NCBI GenBank assembly: GCA_964575605.1
Contig: CAZNRN010000009.1
Span: 60,153-124,152, forward strand
Source: JAPWJZ01 sp964575605
Lineage (GTDB): Bacteria > Pseudomonadota > Alphaproteobacteria > Micavibrionales > UBA2020
DNA: 64,000 nt
Reading direction: 5' to 3'
Below the pieces are notes generated by a model. The model had not been told where the DNA came from, searched no databases, and saw only the letters and a program-made list of their open reading frames with translations. The translations under genes and the position numbers were made by a program. Positions 31,105 to 40,930 of this stretch are shown here, one piece after another. Positions within the stretch are counted from its first letter, which is position 1. Each line of letters begins with the position of its first letter.

Positions 31105-34100
31105 ATGACGCTGCCAGAACTCTGCATCCGCCGGCCGGTATTCGCCACTGTGATGAGCCTGTTCCTCGTCCTGCTGGGCGTCGTGTCCTATACGCGCCTG
31201 ACCGTACGCGAATACCCGAACATCGACGAGCCCATCGTCACCGTGTCGACCAGTTACACGGGCGCCAGCGCCGAGATTATCGAGACGCAGGTGACCAAGC
31301 CGCTGGAAGACAGCCTCGCCGGCATCGAGGGCATCGAGGTGATGTCATCGATCAGCCGCGCCGAGCGCAGCCAGATTACGCTGCGTTTTAAATTGACCCG
31401 CGATTCCGACGATGCCGCCAACGACGTGCGCGACCGTGTCGCCCGCACCCGCGGCCGCCTGCCCGACGAAGTGGACGACCCCGAGGTGGCGAAGGTGGAG
31501 GCCGACGCGCAGCCCGTGATCTACCTTGCCTTCACCAGCGACCGCCATTCGGCCATGGAAATCACCGATTACGCCGACCGCTACGTGCAGGACAGGCTGC
31601 AGAACGTGGCGGGCGTGGCGCAGGCCCAAATTCTGGGCGAGCGCCGCAAATCCATGCGCCTCTGGCTCGACCCGCAGCGCCTTGCCGCTATGCGGCTCAC
31701 GCCCTCCGAAGTCGAGGACGCGCTGCGCAGCCAGAACGTCGAAATCCCCGCCGGGCGCATCGAAAGCAGCCGCCGCGAATTCACGGTGCTGTCGGAAACC
31801 GACCTGCGCAGTGTCGAGGATTTCGAGAGCCTGATTTTAAAGAAGGAGGGCGCAACCTTCGTGCGCCTGCGCGACGTCGGCCATGCCGAGGAGGCGCCGG
31901 AGGACGAACGCCGCGTGGTGCGCTTCAACGGCGAAAACGCGATTGCGCTGGGCGTGATCAAGCAGTCGACTGCCAACCCCCTGTCGGTGTCGCAGGAAAT
32001 CCGGAAGCTGCTGCCCGATATCACCGCGAGCCTGCCGGCGGGCATGAAAATCGCCATCGCCTATGACAGCTCGGTCTTTATCGACCGCTCGATCCAGGCG
32101 GTTTACCACACCATCGGCGAGGCCGTGGTGCTGGTGCTCTGCGTTATTTTCTTCTTCCTGCGCTCGGTGCGGTCCACCTTTATCCCGCTGGTCACCATCC
32201 CCATTTCGCTGGTGGGGGTGTGTTTCGCCATGTATGTGCTGGGCTACAGCATCAATACCCTCACCCTTCTGGCCTTCGTGCTGGCCATCGGCCTTGTGGT
32301 CGACGATGCCATCGTCGTGCTGGAAAACATCTTCCGCCATATCGAGCATGGGGAAAAACCCCTGCAGGCCGCGCTGAAAGGCGGCAAGGAAATCGCCTTC
32401 GCCGTCATCGCCATGACGATCACGCTGGCCGCCGTTTACGCGCCCATCGCCTTTTCGCCCGGCAAGACGGGCAAGCTGTTTATCGAATTCGCTCTCACCC
32501 TGGCGGGCGCGGTCGTGATTTCGGGTTTTGTCGCGCTGACGCTCACCCCCATGATGTGCTCGAAGCTGCTGAAGGCGCATAGCGAGAAACATAACTTCAT
32601 TTATAACGCTATCGAGGGTTTCCTCGACACCGTGCTGCGCGGTTACCGCGCGTTGCTGGGCGCAGCGCTGCGGCTGCGCTGGCTGGTCGTCATTATCGGC
32701 CTGGCTGTTGCGGGCGCAAATGCGCTGCTGTTCACGGTCATCAAATCGGAACTGGCGCCCATCGAGGACCGGGGCACCATCGTGGTGCGTGCGAGCGCGC
32801 CCGAGGGCTCCACCATCGGTTATATGTCGCAGTGGATGCAGAAGCTCGAGCCCCTCTTCCCGCCCATTACTGAAATCGAAAAATACTTCGTTGTCGCGGG
32901 CAGCCCCACCGTGTCGGACGGGATCGCCTTTATCCGTCTGAAACCCTGGGAAGAGCGCAAGCGCAAGCAGCAGGATGTCACCAAGGAGCTGACCCCCAAA
33001 ATCGCGAAGGCGACCGCCGGCATCAGCGCCTTCCCGCGCAACCCGCCGTCGCTGGGCGGGTCGGCACGTTCCAGCCCTGTGCAGATGGTGATGCTGACCA
33101 GCGGTACCTATGCCGACCTCGACAAGGCGGTGACAGCGCTGGTGCAGGATTTCCAGTCCTACCCCGGCATGCAGGACGTCGACACCAACCTGAAAATGAA
33201 CAAGCCCCAGCTGTCCGTGAAGCTCGACCGCGACAAGACCGCCGCCGTGGGCGCGAATATCGACGCCACTGGCCGCACGCTGGAAACCATGCTGGGCGGC
33301 AGGCAAGTCACCCGTTACAAGGACCGCGGAGAGCAATACGACGTCATCGTGCAGGTGGAAGACAAGCTGCGCACCCGCCCGCAGGACCTGACCGACATTT
33401 ACGTGAAAAACGGCGCGGGCGAGATGATCAAGCTGTCGAACCTGCTGACGGTCGATGAAACCGTCGCGCCGCGCGAACTCAACCACTTTAACCAGTTGCG
33501 CGCGGCCGATATCACCGCCAGCCTTGCCCCCGGTTATGCGCTGGGCGAGGTCCTGACCTATGCAGAAAAGCGCGCGAAAGAGGTTTTAGGCCCCGGCTTC
33601 ATCATCGATTACAACGGTGAATCGCGCGAATTCAGGCAGTCGGGCGCCAGCCTTGCGCTAACCTTCGTGCTGGCGCTGGCGTTTATCTACCTTGTGCTCT
33701 CGGCGCAGTTCGAAAGTTTCACCGGCCCCTTTATCATCATGCTGTCGGTGCCGCTGTCGATTGCCGGCGCGCTGCTGGCGCTGTATTTGACCGGCGGCAC
33801 GCTGAATATCTACAGCCAGATCGGGCTTGTCACGCTCATCGGCCTGATTACCAAGCACGGTATCCTTATCGTGGAATTCGCCAACCAGCAGCAGGAAGAA
33901 CACGGGCTGTCGAAAATCGACGCCGTGAAGGAAGCAGCCGCACTGCGCCTGCGCCCCATTTTAATGACCACGGGTGCGATGGTACTGGGTGCGCTTCCGC
34001 TTGCACTGGCAACCGGCGCCGGCGCGGAAAGCCGCCAGCAGATCGGCTGGGTGATTATCGGCGGCATGGCGATTGGCACGTTCTTTACCCTGTTTGTCGT

Positions 34101-34152
34101 GCCTGTGGTTTACAGCCTGCTGGCGAAGCAGCATAAACCTCTCCAGGAATAA
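31105..34152 (+). CDS. RND-family efflux transporter (inner-membrane pump)
   Basis: This proton-driven RND exporter has 1015 residues from the ATG at 31105 (GGCAGGAAAA upstream). It shows the typical start LPELCIRRPVFATVMSLFLV, 12 expected membrane helices and two large periplasmic loops. The proton-relay pair lies in LAIGLVVDDAIVVLENIFR (helix 4). It resembles the MexF/AcrB-like hydrophobe/amphiphile subfamily. Substrates cannot be deduced. It overlaps nothing and ends at a palindromic element shared with the convergent gdh gene. Confidence 0.93.
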   Translation: MTLPELCIRRPVFATVMSLFLVLLGVVSYTRLTVREYPNIDEPIVTVSTSYTGASAEIIETQVTKPLEDSLAGIEGIEVMSSISRAERSQITLRFKLTRDSDDAANDVRDRVARTRGRLPDEVDDPEVAKVEADAQPVIYLAFTSDRHSAMEITDYADRYVQDRLQNVAGVAQAQILGERRKSMRLWLDPQRLAAMRLTPSEVEDALRSQNVEIPAGRIESSRREFTVLSETDLRSVEDFESLILKKEGATFVRLRDVGHAEEAPEDERRVVRFNGENAIALGVIKQSTANPLSVSQEIRKLLPDITASLPAGMKIAIAYDSSVFIDRSIQAVYHTIGEAVVLVLCVIFFFLRSVRSTFIPLVTIPISLVGVCFAMYVLGYSINTLTLLAFVLAIGLVVDDAIVVLENIFRHIEHGEKPLQAALKGGKEIAFAVIAMTITLAAVYAPIAFSPGKTGKLFIEFALTLAGAVVISGFVALTLTPMMCSKLLKAHSEKHNFIYNAIEGFLDTVLRGYRALLGAALRLRWLVVIIGLAVAGANALLFTVIKSELAPIEDRGTIVVRASAPEGSTIGYMSQWMQKLEPLFPPITEIEKYFVVAGSPTVSDGIAFIRLKPWEERKRKQQDVTKELTPKIAKATAGISAFPRNPPSLGGSARSSPVQMVMLTSGTYADLDKAVTALVQDFQSYPGMQDVDTNLKMNKPQLSVKLDRDKTAAVGANIDATGRTLETMLGGRQVTRYKDRGEQYDVIVQVEDKLRTRPQDLTDIYVKNGAGEMIKLSNLLTVDETVAPRELNHFNQLRAADITASLAPGYALGEVLTYAEKRAKEVLGPGFIIDYNGESREFRQSGASLALTFVLALAFIYLVLSAQFESFTGPFIIMLSVPLSIAGALLALYLTGGTLNIYSQIGLVTLIGLITKHGILIVEFANQQQEEHGLSKIDAVKEAAALRLRPILMTTGAMVLGALPLALATGAGAESRQQIGWVIIGGMAIGTFFTLFVVPVVYSLLAKQHKPLQE

Positions 34153-34157
34153 AGAAT

Positions 34158-34185
34158 TGTCATCCCCGCGAAGGCGGGGGTGACA
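34158..34185. repeat. Short palindromic (REP-like) element, probable bidirectional terminator
   Basis: The stem TGTCA-T-CCCCGC with GCGGGG-G-TGACA and a GAAG loop gives 12 pairs including one T-G. It lies between two convergent stops (34152 and 34194). This GTCATCCCCGCGAAGGCGGGG type of palindrome is dispersed in many alphaproteobacterial genomes. The short T-runs make termination plausible in both directions. Confidence 0.7.
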
Positions 34186-34193
34186 GTATTTAG

Positions 34194-37100
34194 TTACTTC
34201 GACTGGTGCACCAGCTGACCCATGCGCTGAGCGACCAGCACGAGCATGTCGAGGTCGACCTGCGGCTGGGCGCGGAGTTCGGCGACAATCTGCTGCACCT
34301 TCGCTGCACGGTCGGCACGGCCGGCGAACCAGTTGTCCACCAGGGCCTTGTCGATCTTGGCGCCTTTTTTGGCGCTTGCCAGTACGGCCGCAGTCAGTGA
34401 CGCCTGGTGGATGAAGAAATCATCCATCAAGCCGCCCTTGACGCGTGCCTGCCAGGGGTTGGCGGGCATGATGCCCCCCGCCCTTGCGCGCAGCCAGTCG
34501 AGGCCGAGGCGTTCGCCCACATGGAAGTAGGCGGCAGCGATGGCCTTCAGGTCGCCGCCCGTGCGGCGCGCGATGCTGATGATGTCGGAAGCCGAAGCCA
34601 GCAGGCGCAGCGCCGAGACATCAGCTGCGAGAGGCGCAGGCATGCCTGCGGTGGTCAGCATTTTCTGGCTTTCGGTGACTTCTTCCTTCATTTCTTCCGT
34701 CGCCATCTGGGCGATGGATTTTTTCAGCAGGTCGATGCCGGGCTTGAAGGCTTCAAGTTCTGCCGCGACGTCGAGGTTGCCGCCGCCGAAGCGCAGGTAC
34801 CAGGTAATCGTGCGTTTCGCCGCGCTGAAAATCTCGGCCAGCGCGTCGAGCTGCACCATCGCGGGCACCTTGTTATCCAGCGCCTCGATATCCTTCCACA
34901 TCTGCGGCAGGCCGTAGGCTTCCATGACGATGATGAAGGCCTTGACGACTTCGGCCGCCGAGGCGCCGGTTTTCGACATGCGGGACGGCACGAAACTCGC
35001 GCCCATACGGTTGACGACGGTGTTCACCAGCTGCGTTGCGATGATTTCGCGGCGCAGTTTGTGGTTTTTGATTTCTTCCTTGTATTTATGCAGCGCTTTC
35101 GGGAAGTAGTCGAACAGCAGGCCTTCCATCAGCGGGTCATCGGGCACTTCCGATTTCAGCAGGTCGTTATAAAGGTCGATCTTCGCCCAGGATGTGAGGA
35201 TGCAAAGCTCGGGACGGGTGAGGCCGAGGCGCTCTTTCGAGAGGCGGTTGAGCGTCTCGTCGTCCGGCAGGCCTTCCAGCGTGCGCTTGATCTGCCCGGT
35301 TTTCTCGAGATGGCGGATAAGGTCCGCATGCAGGCCGAGGTGTTCCTTCGACAGCATCAATTGCAACGAGAGCGACTGCGACTGCTGGTAGTTGTCGCGC
35401 AGCACCAGTTCCGAGACTTCATCCGTCAGGTCGGCGATCAGCTTGTTGCGCGCCTCCATCGAAAGCTTGCCCCTGCCGACGACGTCGGAGAGCAGGATTT
35501 TGATGTTGACCTCGTGGTCGGAGCAATCGACGCCGCCCGAGTTGTCGATGAAGTCGGTGTTGATGCGGCCGCCCTTGCGCGCATATTCGACGCGCGAGTA
35601 TTGGGTAGTGCCGAGGTTCGCGCCCTCGCCGATAACCTTGGCGCGCAGGTCGATGGCGTCGACGCGCAGGTTGTCGTTGGTGCGGTCGTCGGCGTCGGCA
35701 TGGCTTTGCTTCGAGGATTTGACGAAGGTGCCGATGCCGCCCAGCCAAATCAGGTCGACGTTGGCCTTCATGATGGCGCGGATCAGTTCGTCCGGGGTCA
35801 CGTTGTCATGGTCGATGTCAAATGCCTTTTTAATCTGCGACGACAGCTTGATGGTTTTCGCCGAGCGGTCGAAAACGCCGCCGCCCGTCGAGATTTTCGA
35901 CTTGTCGTAGCCGTCCCAGCCCGCTTTCGCCTTGAACATGCGCTCGCGTTCCTTGAAGCTTTCGGCGATGTCGGGGTTCGGGTCGCAGAAGATATGCACG
36001 TGGTTGAAGGCGCCCAGCAGCTTCATCTGCTTGGACAGCAGCATGGCGTTGCCGAAAACGTCGCCCGCCATGTCGCCTACGCCCACCAGCGTAAACGGCT
36101 CTTTCTGGATGTCCTTGCCCATTTCGCGGAAGTGGCGCTTGACGCATTCCCAGCCGCCGCGGGCGGTGATGGCGATGCCCTTGTGGTCGTAACCGGTCGA
36201 GCCGCCGGAGGCGAAAGCGTCGCCCAGCCAGAAGTTCGCGGCGACCGACAGGCCGTTCGCGATGTTCGAGAACGTCGCCGTGCCCTTGTCGGCCGCGACG
36301 ACGAGATAGGGGTCGAAGCCGTCGTGGCAGACGACGTCTTTCGGGCGCACCTGCTTGCCCTTCACGTTGTTGTCGGTAAGGTCGAGCATGGCCTGCACGA
36401 AGATTTTATAGCATTCGATGCCCTCGGCCTGGTAGGCCTCGCGCCCGCCGGTTTTGGGCGGCTGTTTCACGATGAAGCCGCCCTTCGCACCCACGGGCAC
36501 GATGACGGTGTTTTTCACCTGCTGCGCCTTCATGAGGCTCAGCACTTCGGTGCGGAAGTCTTCGTGGCGGTCGGACCAGCGGATCCCGCCGCGGGCGATT
36601 TCGCCGCCGCGCAGGTGGATGGCCTCGACGCGCGTCGAATAAACGTAGATTTCGACGAAGGGGCGCGGCAGCGGCAGTTCAAGGATGTTCTTGCTGTCGA
36701 GCTTGAAGGCGAGGTTGGTTTTCGGGTTGCCTTCGGCATCAACCTGGAAATAGCTGGTGCGCAGCGTTTTTTCGATCAGGGTCTTGTAGGCGCGCAGGAT
36801 GCGGTCGTGGTCGAGTTTCTGCACCTGCTGCAGCATCTCGAGGATGCGCTCGCCCGCAAGGCGCGCTTTTTCGACCGTCTTGCCCGCGCCCTTGGGGTCG
36901 TGCATCAGCTTGAACATTTCCACCAGCTCGCGTGCGATTTGGGGGTAGGCGTTCAGCGTCTGCTCGATATAGCTGCGCGAATAGGGCAGGCGTGCCTGGC
37001 GCATATAGCCGCTATAGGCGCGCAAAATCATCACCTCGCGCCACGTCAGGTTGGCGCGCAGGACAAGCTGGTTGAGCCCGTCGCTCTCCGCGCGGCCTTT

Positions 37101-39011
37101 CCACACTTGCACGAAGGTTTCTTCGAAGCTTTGCTTGACGCGCTCGAGGTCGATGTCCTCGGCGCCTTTCAGAACGAAGTCATGTATCCAGATAGCACCC
37201 TCGTAGCCGTGCGGCTTCACTTCATAGGGCATTTCGGAGGCGGATTTCAGGCCCATGTTCTCCAGCACCGGCAAGATGTCCGACAGCGGCACGGGTTTCG
37301 CCTCGTGGTAGACTTTCAGGCGGAATTCGCCCTTGGGCGCGTTGTTCAGGCGGTAGAATTCGACCTGGATATCGTCCTTCGCCGCGTTGAGCGCCATGGC
37401 TTCAAGCTGGCGGATGTCGTGCACCGCGTTCTCGATCTGGATGGATTCATGGTAGGACGAGGGGAAGGCGCGGCCGTAGGTAAAGGCCAGCTCCGCGCCC
37501 TTGATCTTGCCATACACGTCGATCAGCACTTTTTTCAGGCGCTCGTCCCATTCGCGGGACATTTCGATCAGCTGCGTTTCGAGGGTGGCGTGGTCGTAGT
37601 CGGCCACCCCCTTGTCGACCTGCACAGTGAAAAGCACGCGCGCCAGAAGGCTGTCGTCCAACGTCACGAACCAGTTCGACACGCGGCCCTTGAGCCCGTT
37701 TTCGAGGATGCGGCCCGCCTGCATGCGGAATTTTGTGTTATAGCGGTCGCGCGGCACGTAGATGAGGCACGACATGTGCTGCGACATGGGGTCGAGGTGC
37801 GAGAAGAGCGCAACCCTTTGCTTGATCTGCAGGCGCAGGATGCCGAGCGCCAGCGTGTAAAGCTCTTCGGAAGTCACCTGGAACAGCTCGTCGCGCGGCA
37901 TTTTCTCGAGGATATGCTCGAGCGCCTTGAAATCGTGCGTGCCGCGGGTAAAGCCCGCGCGCTCGATCACCTCGGTCACCTTCTGGCGTACCATCGGGAT
38001 TTCAGAGGTGCGGCAGGAGTAGGTCGACGAGGTGAACAGGCCGACAAACAGGTGCATGCCGACAAGGTTGCCGTCTTTATCAATCGCCTTGACGCTGATC
38101 GCGTCCATCGGCACGCGGCGGTGCACGGTTGAATTATGGCCGACCAGTTTCGAGACCATCACCGGCCAGCGCGCGCGTTTCAGCGCGGCGACCTCAGGGC
38201 TGTCCGCGCCCTGGCCGAAATGCAGGTTATGATTGCTGTTTTTCAACACGCCAAGGTCACTGCCCTTGACCACTTCCGACTTGCCCTTGCTGTCGAAGCG
38301 GAATTCGCGGTAACCCAGCAGCGTGAAGTTGTTCGATTTCAGGTAATTCAGGAATTCATGGCCTTCGTGCAGGTCATGCTTGTCATGCGTGCGCGAATAG
38401 CCTTCGTTGATTTCCAGCACAGTATCCATCTTGGCCAGCATCTTGCGCCAGTCGGTCGTCGCGGCGCGCACGTCGGCGAAGGTGCTTTCGAGCGAGGACA
38501 CCAGCTTGCGGCAGGCATCCGAGGTCAGCATCTGTTCCAGCTGGATGTAGACATAGCTTTCAACCAGCTTGCCTTCTCCCTTGCCGGGCGATACCGAGCG
38601 CAGCTTCGCGCCTTCGCGCGTAACGGACAAAATGGGGTGGAAGAGCACCTCGATGCCAAGCCCCTGCGCCGTCAGGTCAGATGAAATGCTGTCGATAATA
38701 AAGGGCATATCGTCATTGACGATCTGAACGACGGTATGCGGGATATGCCAGCCATCGCGTTTCAGTTCGGGGTTGAAGGCGCGCACCTTTGCGGTGCCTG
38801 TCGCGCGGTCCATGCCCCAGTCCATCATCGAACCCGCGACGCGGGAGAGGTCTTCGGCCTTCCATCCCGTCAAATCGTCGGCGGGCACCTGCTGGTAAAA
38901 CGCGCCCAGGAATTCGTGCAGCAGCTGCTTCTCCTTCGCGACTCCCTTGCCGTCGCGCGAGGCGATCAGCGCGTTCTGGATGAGGCGGTCTTTTTGGGGG
39001 GATTTCGACAT
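34194..39011 (-). CDS. Large NAD-dependent glutamate dehydrogenase (about 180 kDa class)
   Basis: It oxidises glutamate to 2-oxoglutarate and ammonia with NAD, feeding carbon into the TCA cycle. The 1605-residue length is typical of the large bacterial class. A long N-terminal regulatory region (about 1-700, ACT-like segments) is followed by the catalytic dehydrogenase part, with GGIRWSDRHEDFRTEVLSLMKAQ cut by KNTVIVPVGAKGGF (the active-site lysine region), and a C-terminal helical domain. The ATG at 39011 is chosen over a GTG at 39020 since CAGG lies about 9 nt before it. Two tandem inverted repeats lie upstream. Confidence 0.95.
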   Translation of the reverse strand: MSKSPQKDRLIQNALIASRDGKGVAKEKQLLHEFLGAFYQQVPADDLTGWKAEDLSRVAGSMMDWGMDRATGTAKVRAFNPELKRDGWHIPHTVVQIVNDDMPFIIDSISSDLTAQGLGIEVLFHPILSVTREGAKLRSVSPGKGEGKLVESYVYIQLEQMLTSDACRKLVSSLESTFADVRAATTDWRKMLAKMDTVLEINEGYSRTHDKHDLHEGHEFLNYLKSNNFTLLGYREFRFDSKGKSEVVKGSDLGVLKNSNHNLHFGQGADSPEVAALKRARWPVMVSKLVGHNSTVHRRVPMDAISVKAIDKDGNLVGMHLFVGLFTSSTYSCRTSEIPMVRQKVTEVIERAGFTRGTHDFKALEHILEKMPRDELFQVTSEELYTLALGILRLQIKQRVALFSHLDPMSQHMSCLIYVPRDRYNTKFRMQAGRILENGLKGRVSNWFVTLDDSLLARVLFTVQVDKGVADYDHATLETQLIEMSREWDERLKKVLIDVYGKIKGAELAFTYGRAFPSSYHESIQIENAVHDIRQLEAMALNAAKDDIQVEFYRLNNAPKGEFRLKVYHEAKPVPLSDILPVLENMGLKSASEMPYEVKPHGYEGAIWIHDFVLKGAEDIDLERVKQSFEETFVQVWKGRAESDGLNQLVLRANLTWREVMILRAYSGYMRQARLPYSRSYIEQTLNAYPQIARELVEMFKLMHDPKGAGKTVEKARLAGERILEMLQQVQKLDHDRILRAYKTLIEKTLRTSYFQVDAEGNPKTNLAFKLDSKNILELPLPRPFVEIYVYSTRVEAIHLRGGEIARGGIRWSDRHEDFRTEVLSLMKAQQVKNTVIVPVGAKGGFIVKQPPKTGGREAYQAEGIECYKIFVQAMLDLTDNNVKGKQVRPKDVVCHDGFDPYLVVAADKGTATFSNIANGLSVAANFWLGDAFASGGSTGYDHKGIAITARGGWECVKRHFREMGKDIQKEPFTLVGVGDMAGDVFGNAMLLSKQMKLLGAFNHVHIFCDPNPDIAESFKERERMFKAKAGWDGYDKSKISTGGGVFDRSAKTIKLSSQIKKAFDIDHDNVTPDELIRAIMKANVDLIWLGGIGTFVKSSKQSHADADDRTNDNLRVDAIDLRAKVIGEGANLGTTQYSRVEYARKGGRINTDFIDNSGGVDCSDHEVNIKILLSDVVGRGKLSMEARNKLIADLTDEVSELVLRDNYQQSQSLSLQLMLSKEHLGLHADLIRHLEKTGQIKRTLEGLPDDETLNRLSKERLGLTRPELCILTSWAKIDLYNDLLKSEVPDDPLMEGLLFDYFPKALHKYKEEIKNHKLRREIIATQLVNTVVNRMGASFVPSRMSKTGASAAEVVKAFIIVMEAYGLPQMWKDIEALDNKVPAMVQLDALAEIFSAAKRTITWYLRFGGGNLDVAAELEAFKPGIDLLKKSIAQMATEEMKEEVTESQKMLTTAGMPAPLAADVSALRLLASASDIISIARRTGGDLKAIAAAYFHVGERLGLDWLRARAGGIMPANPWQARVKGGLMDDFFIHQASLTAAVLASAKKGAKIDKALVDNWFAGRADRAAKVQQIVAELRAQPQVDLDMLVLVAQRMGQLVHQSK

Positions 39012-39052
39012 GTGCAACACCTGCGTTGGGGAGGGTTATCAGTCATTGTTTT

Positions 39053-39090
39053 ACGCCGAAGGCGTATATCAATTCTACGCCTCTAGGCGT
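39053..39090. promoter_or_regulatory. Tandem ACGCC/GGCGT inverted repeats upstream of the glutamate dehydrogenase gene
   Basis: ACGCC-GAA-GGCGT (39053-39065) and ACGCC-TCTA-GGCGT (39077-39090) occur 24 bp apart, 42-79 bp upstream of the gdh start. Repeated identical half-sites at about two helical turns suggest an operator bound by a regulator, but RNA hairpins in the leader are equally possible. Confidence 0.4.
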
Positions 39091-39273
39091 GGACAAATAG
39101 TTAAAGCACCCCCCGCCCCCGCGCCATTAAAAAGCGCCTTTTTGTTTACATAAGCCGATTTCATTAGATGACAGGGCAGGACTATGTTTTTCTGCGCCGC
39201 AACACTGCGGTGCAATGGTATTCTTGGGGCTTGAAGGGCGTGCAAGCCCTGCCCCTGTCCGGAGCCTCCTTTC

Positions 39274-40323
39274 GTGCTGAATATTCTCTTCCCCGAACGC
39301 CTGACGCGCAGCGGATTCTGGTGGCGCCTCTTCTGGCTGGCGCCGATCGCCCTTCTGATCGGCAAGGCGCTGTCGGATTACCTGCTGGCCGCTTTCGGCA
39401 CGGGCGCATTGCTGCTGTACCTGCTTTGCCTTGCCCCGCCGGTATTGCTGGCCAGCGGTTTTGGCGCGGCGCGCGCGAACGATATCCGCAAGAAAGGCGG
39501 CGACGATGTGCTGGCGCATATCGGCTTCGGCCTGCCGCTGGCGCTGACCTTCTGCGTCGCGGTGCTGGATGAAATTCCGCAGGGGCTGCAGCCCAAATTG
39601 CTGGGGCAGCCCGCGATATTGCCGCTGCTGCTGGTGCTATGGTTCCTGTCGCTGGGGTTCTGCGTCATCTCGTTTTTCTACCTGTTATGCATCGGGCCGC
39701 GCGACCCGCGCGAGGCGCCTGTCGATGTCGACCCGATACGCCACCCGTTCTGGGGCGCGCCCGCGGCACTCTTTGGCCTGATGTTCTTTGTCTATGCCTT
39801 CGGCGTCTGCGTGGCGCATTACAAGGCCCCCGCCCTGCTGGCGCGCGCCGAAAAGGGCGAGGTGCTGGCGCAGGCAGATGTCGCCGAGATGTACCATGAC
39901 GGCATCGGCGCCAAACGCAATTACGCCGAATCCTTCAAATGGATGGGCCGCGCCGCGAAGAGCGGCAACATGGCCGCGATTTTCTTTTTGGCCGAGGCGC
40001 ATGAAAAAGGCGAAGGCACGCCAAGGAACCTTGCGAAAGCCGTCGAGCTATACCGCCAGTCGGCACAGAAAGGCTGGGGCCCCGCGCAGCTGGCGCTGGG
40101 CGAATGTTATGCGCAGGGCAAGGGCGTGAAGCGCGATTACATTCAGGCCTATAAATGGTACAGCACAGCTGCGTTTCGGGGCTATGACCAGGACAGCTCC
40201 TCCGAGGCGAAGGGACGGCTCCAGAAACTGAAAAAACTGATGACACCCGCCCAGTTAAAAGAAGCCGTGCGCATTTCGCCCCAGCCGCCAAAACCGCCCA
40301 AACCGAAAACCAAAAAACCCTGA
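39274..40323 (+). CDS. Membrane protein with C-terminal Sel1-like repeats
   Basis: The 349-residue protein has five or so membrane segments in residues 15-185; the first part (RSGFWWRLFWLAP) resembles DUF805-like membrane domains. Then come three Sel1-type helical repeats (LAQADVAEMYHDGIGAKRNY, AAIFFLAEAHEKGEGTPRNL, GPAQLALGECYAQGKGVKRDY) and a Pro/Lys-rich tail. Sel1 repeats mediate protein binding. The start is GTG at 39274 with GGAGCCTCC upstream. The specific role is unknown. Confidence 0.75.
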   Translation: MLNILFPERLTRSGFWWRLFWLAPIALLIGKALSDYLLAAFGTGALLLYLLCLAPPVLLASGFGAARANDIRKKGGDDVLAHIGFGLPLALTFCVAVLDEIPQGLQPKLLGQPAILPLLLVLWFLSLGFCVISFFYLLCIGPRDPREAPVDVDPIRHPFWGAPAALFGLMFFVYAFGVCVAHYKAPALLARAEKGEVLAQADVAEMYHDGIGAKRNYAESFKWMGRAAKSGNMAAIFFLAEAHEKGEGTPRNLAKAVELYRQSAQKGWGPAQLALGECYAQGKGVKRDYIQAYKWYSTAAFRGYDQDSSSEAKGRLQKLKKLMTPAQLKEAVRISPQPPKPPKPKTKKP

Positions 40324-40327
40324 AAAA

Positions 40328-40359
40328 GCTTCGGCCCGGTTTTGCAACCGGGCCGAAGC
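40328..40359 (-). terminator. Intrinsic terminator shared by convergent genes
   Basis: A perfect 14-bp stem GCTTCGGCCCGGTT with AACCGGGCCGAAGC and a TTGC loop is followed on the minus strand by TTTTT, terminating the peroxiredoxin transcript. The plus side has a weaker AATTTTA tail after the Sel1-repeat gene, so it may act in both directions. Confidence 0.9.
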
Positions 40360-40381
40360 GAATTTTATCGCAGCTGAAAGC

Positions 40382-40930
40382 TTAAGCGGCTTTCGGCTTG
40401 GAGAGGGTGTCTTCGCCCTTGTTCCAGTTGCACTGGCAGAGTTCGTCGGTCTGCAGTGCGTCGAGGATGCGGAGCACCTCGTTGATGTTGCGGCCGACTT
40501 TCAGGTCGTTGACCGACACGTGGCGGATGATGCCGTTCGGGTCGACGATGAAGGTCGCGCGGTTGCAGACGCCTGCTGCGTCGTTCAGGATGCCCAGCGA
40601 GAGCGAGAGTTCGCGCTTGATGTCGGAGAGCATCGGGAAGGGCAGGTTGTTCAGGTCTTTGTGGTTCTGGCGCCATGCGAGGTGCACGTAGTCGCTGTCG
40701 GTCGAGAGGCCGAGGACCTGCGCGTCGCGATCAGTGAAATCTTTGTTCAGCTTGCCGAAGCCCGCGATTTCGGTGGGGCAGACGAAGGTGAAATCTTTCG
40801 GCCATGCGAAGACCACGAGCCATTTGCCTTTGTAGGTGGCGTTGGTGATTTCCTTGAAGGCGGTTTTCTGGTCGGACGAGACAACGCCCGTCAGTTTGAA
40901 TTCAGGGAATTTTTGACCGATTGTCAGCAT
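40382..40930 (-). CDS. ahpC: AhpC-type two-cysteine peroxiredoxin
   Basis: This cytoplasmic peroxidase reduces hydrogen peroxide and organic peroxides. The 182-residue protein has the thioredoxin fold with peroxidatic C51 in FTFVCPTE and C-terminal cysteines C165 and C167 (ELCQCNW), a variant of the usual single resolving cysteine. The WPKDFTFVCPTE and SEF/YVHLAWR-like segments resemble the AhpC group that works with AhpD rather than AhpF. No ahpD or ahpF is adjacent. It is a single-gene unit ended by a strong terminator. Confidence 0.92.
   Translation of the reverse strand: MLTIGQKFPEFKLTGVVSSDQKTAFKEITNATYKGKWLVVFAWPKDFTFVCPTEIAGFGKLNKDFTDRDAQVLGLSTDSDYVHLAWRQNHKDLNNLPFPMLSDIKRELSLSLGILNDAAGVCNRATFIVDPNGIIRHVSVNDLKVGRNINEVLRILDALQTDELCQCNWNKGEDTLSKPKAA

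Noticed and set aside
31837..33486. 549-codon minus-strand frame inside the RND pump gene
   Set aside because: His/Asp/Gln/Arg-rich antisense shadow; the pump on the plus strand is unmistakable.
34407..38132. 1241-codon open frame on the plus strand opposite glutamate dehydrogenase
   Set aside because: It mirrors the codon structure of a GC-rich gene; its composition (Val/Asp/His/Arg-rich, no domains) is that of an antisense frame.
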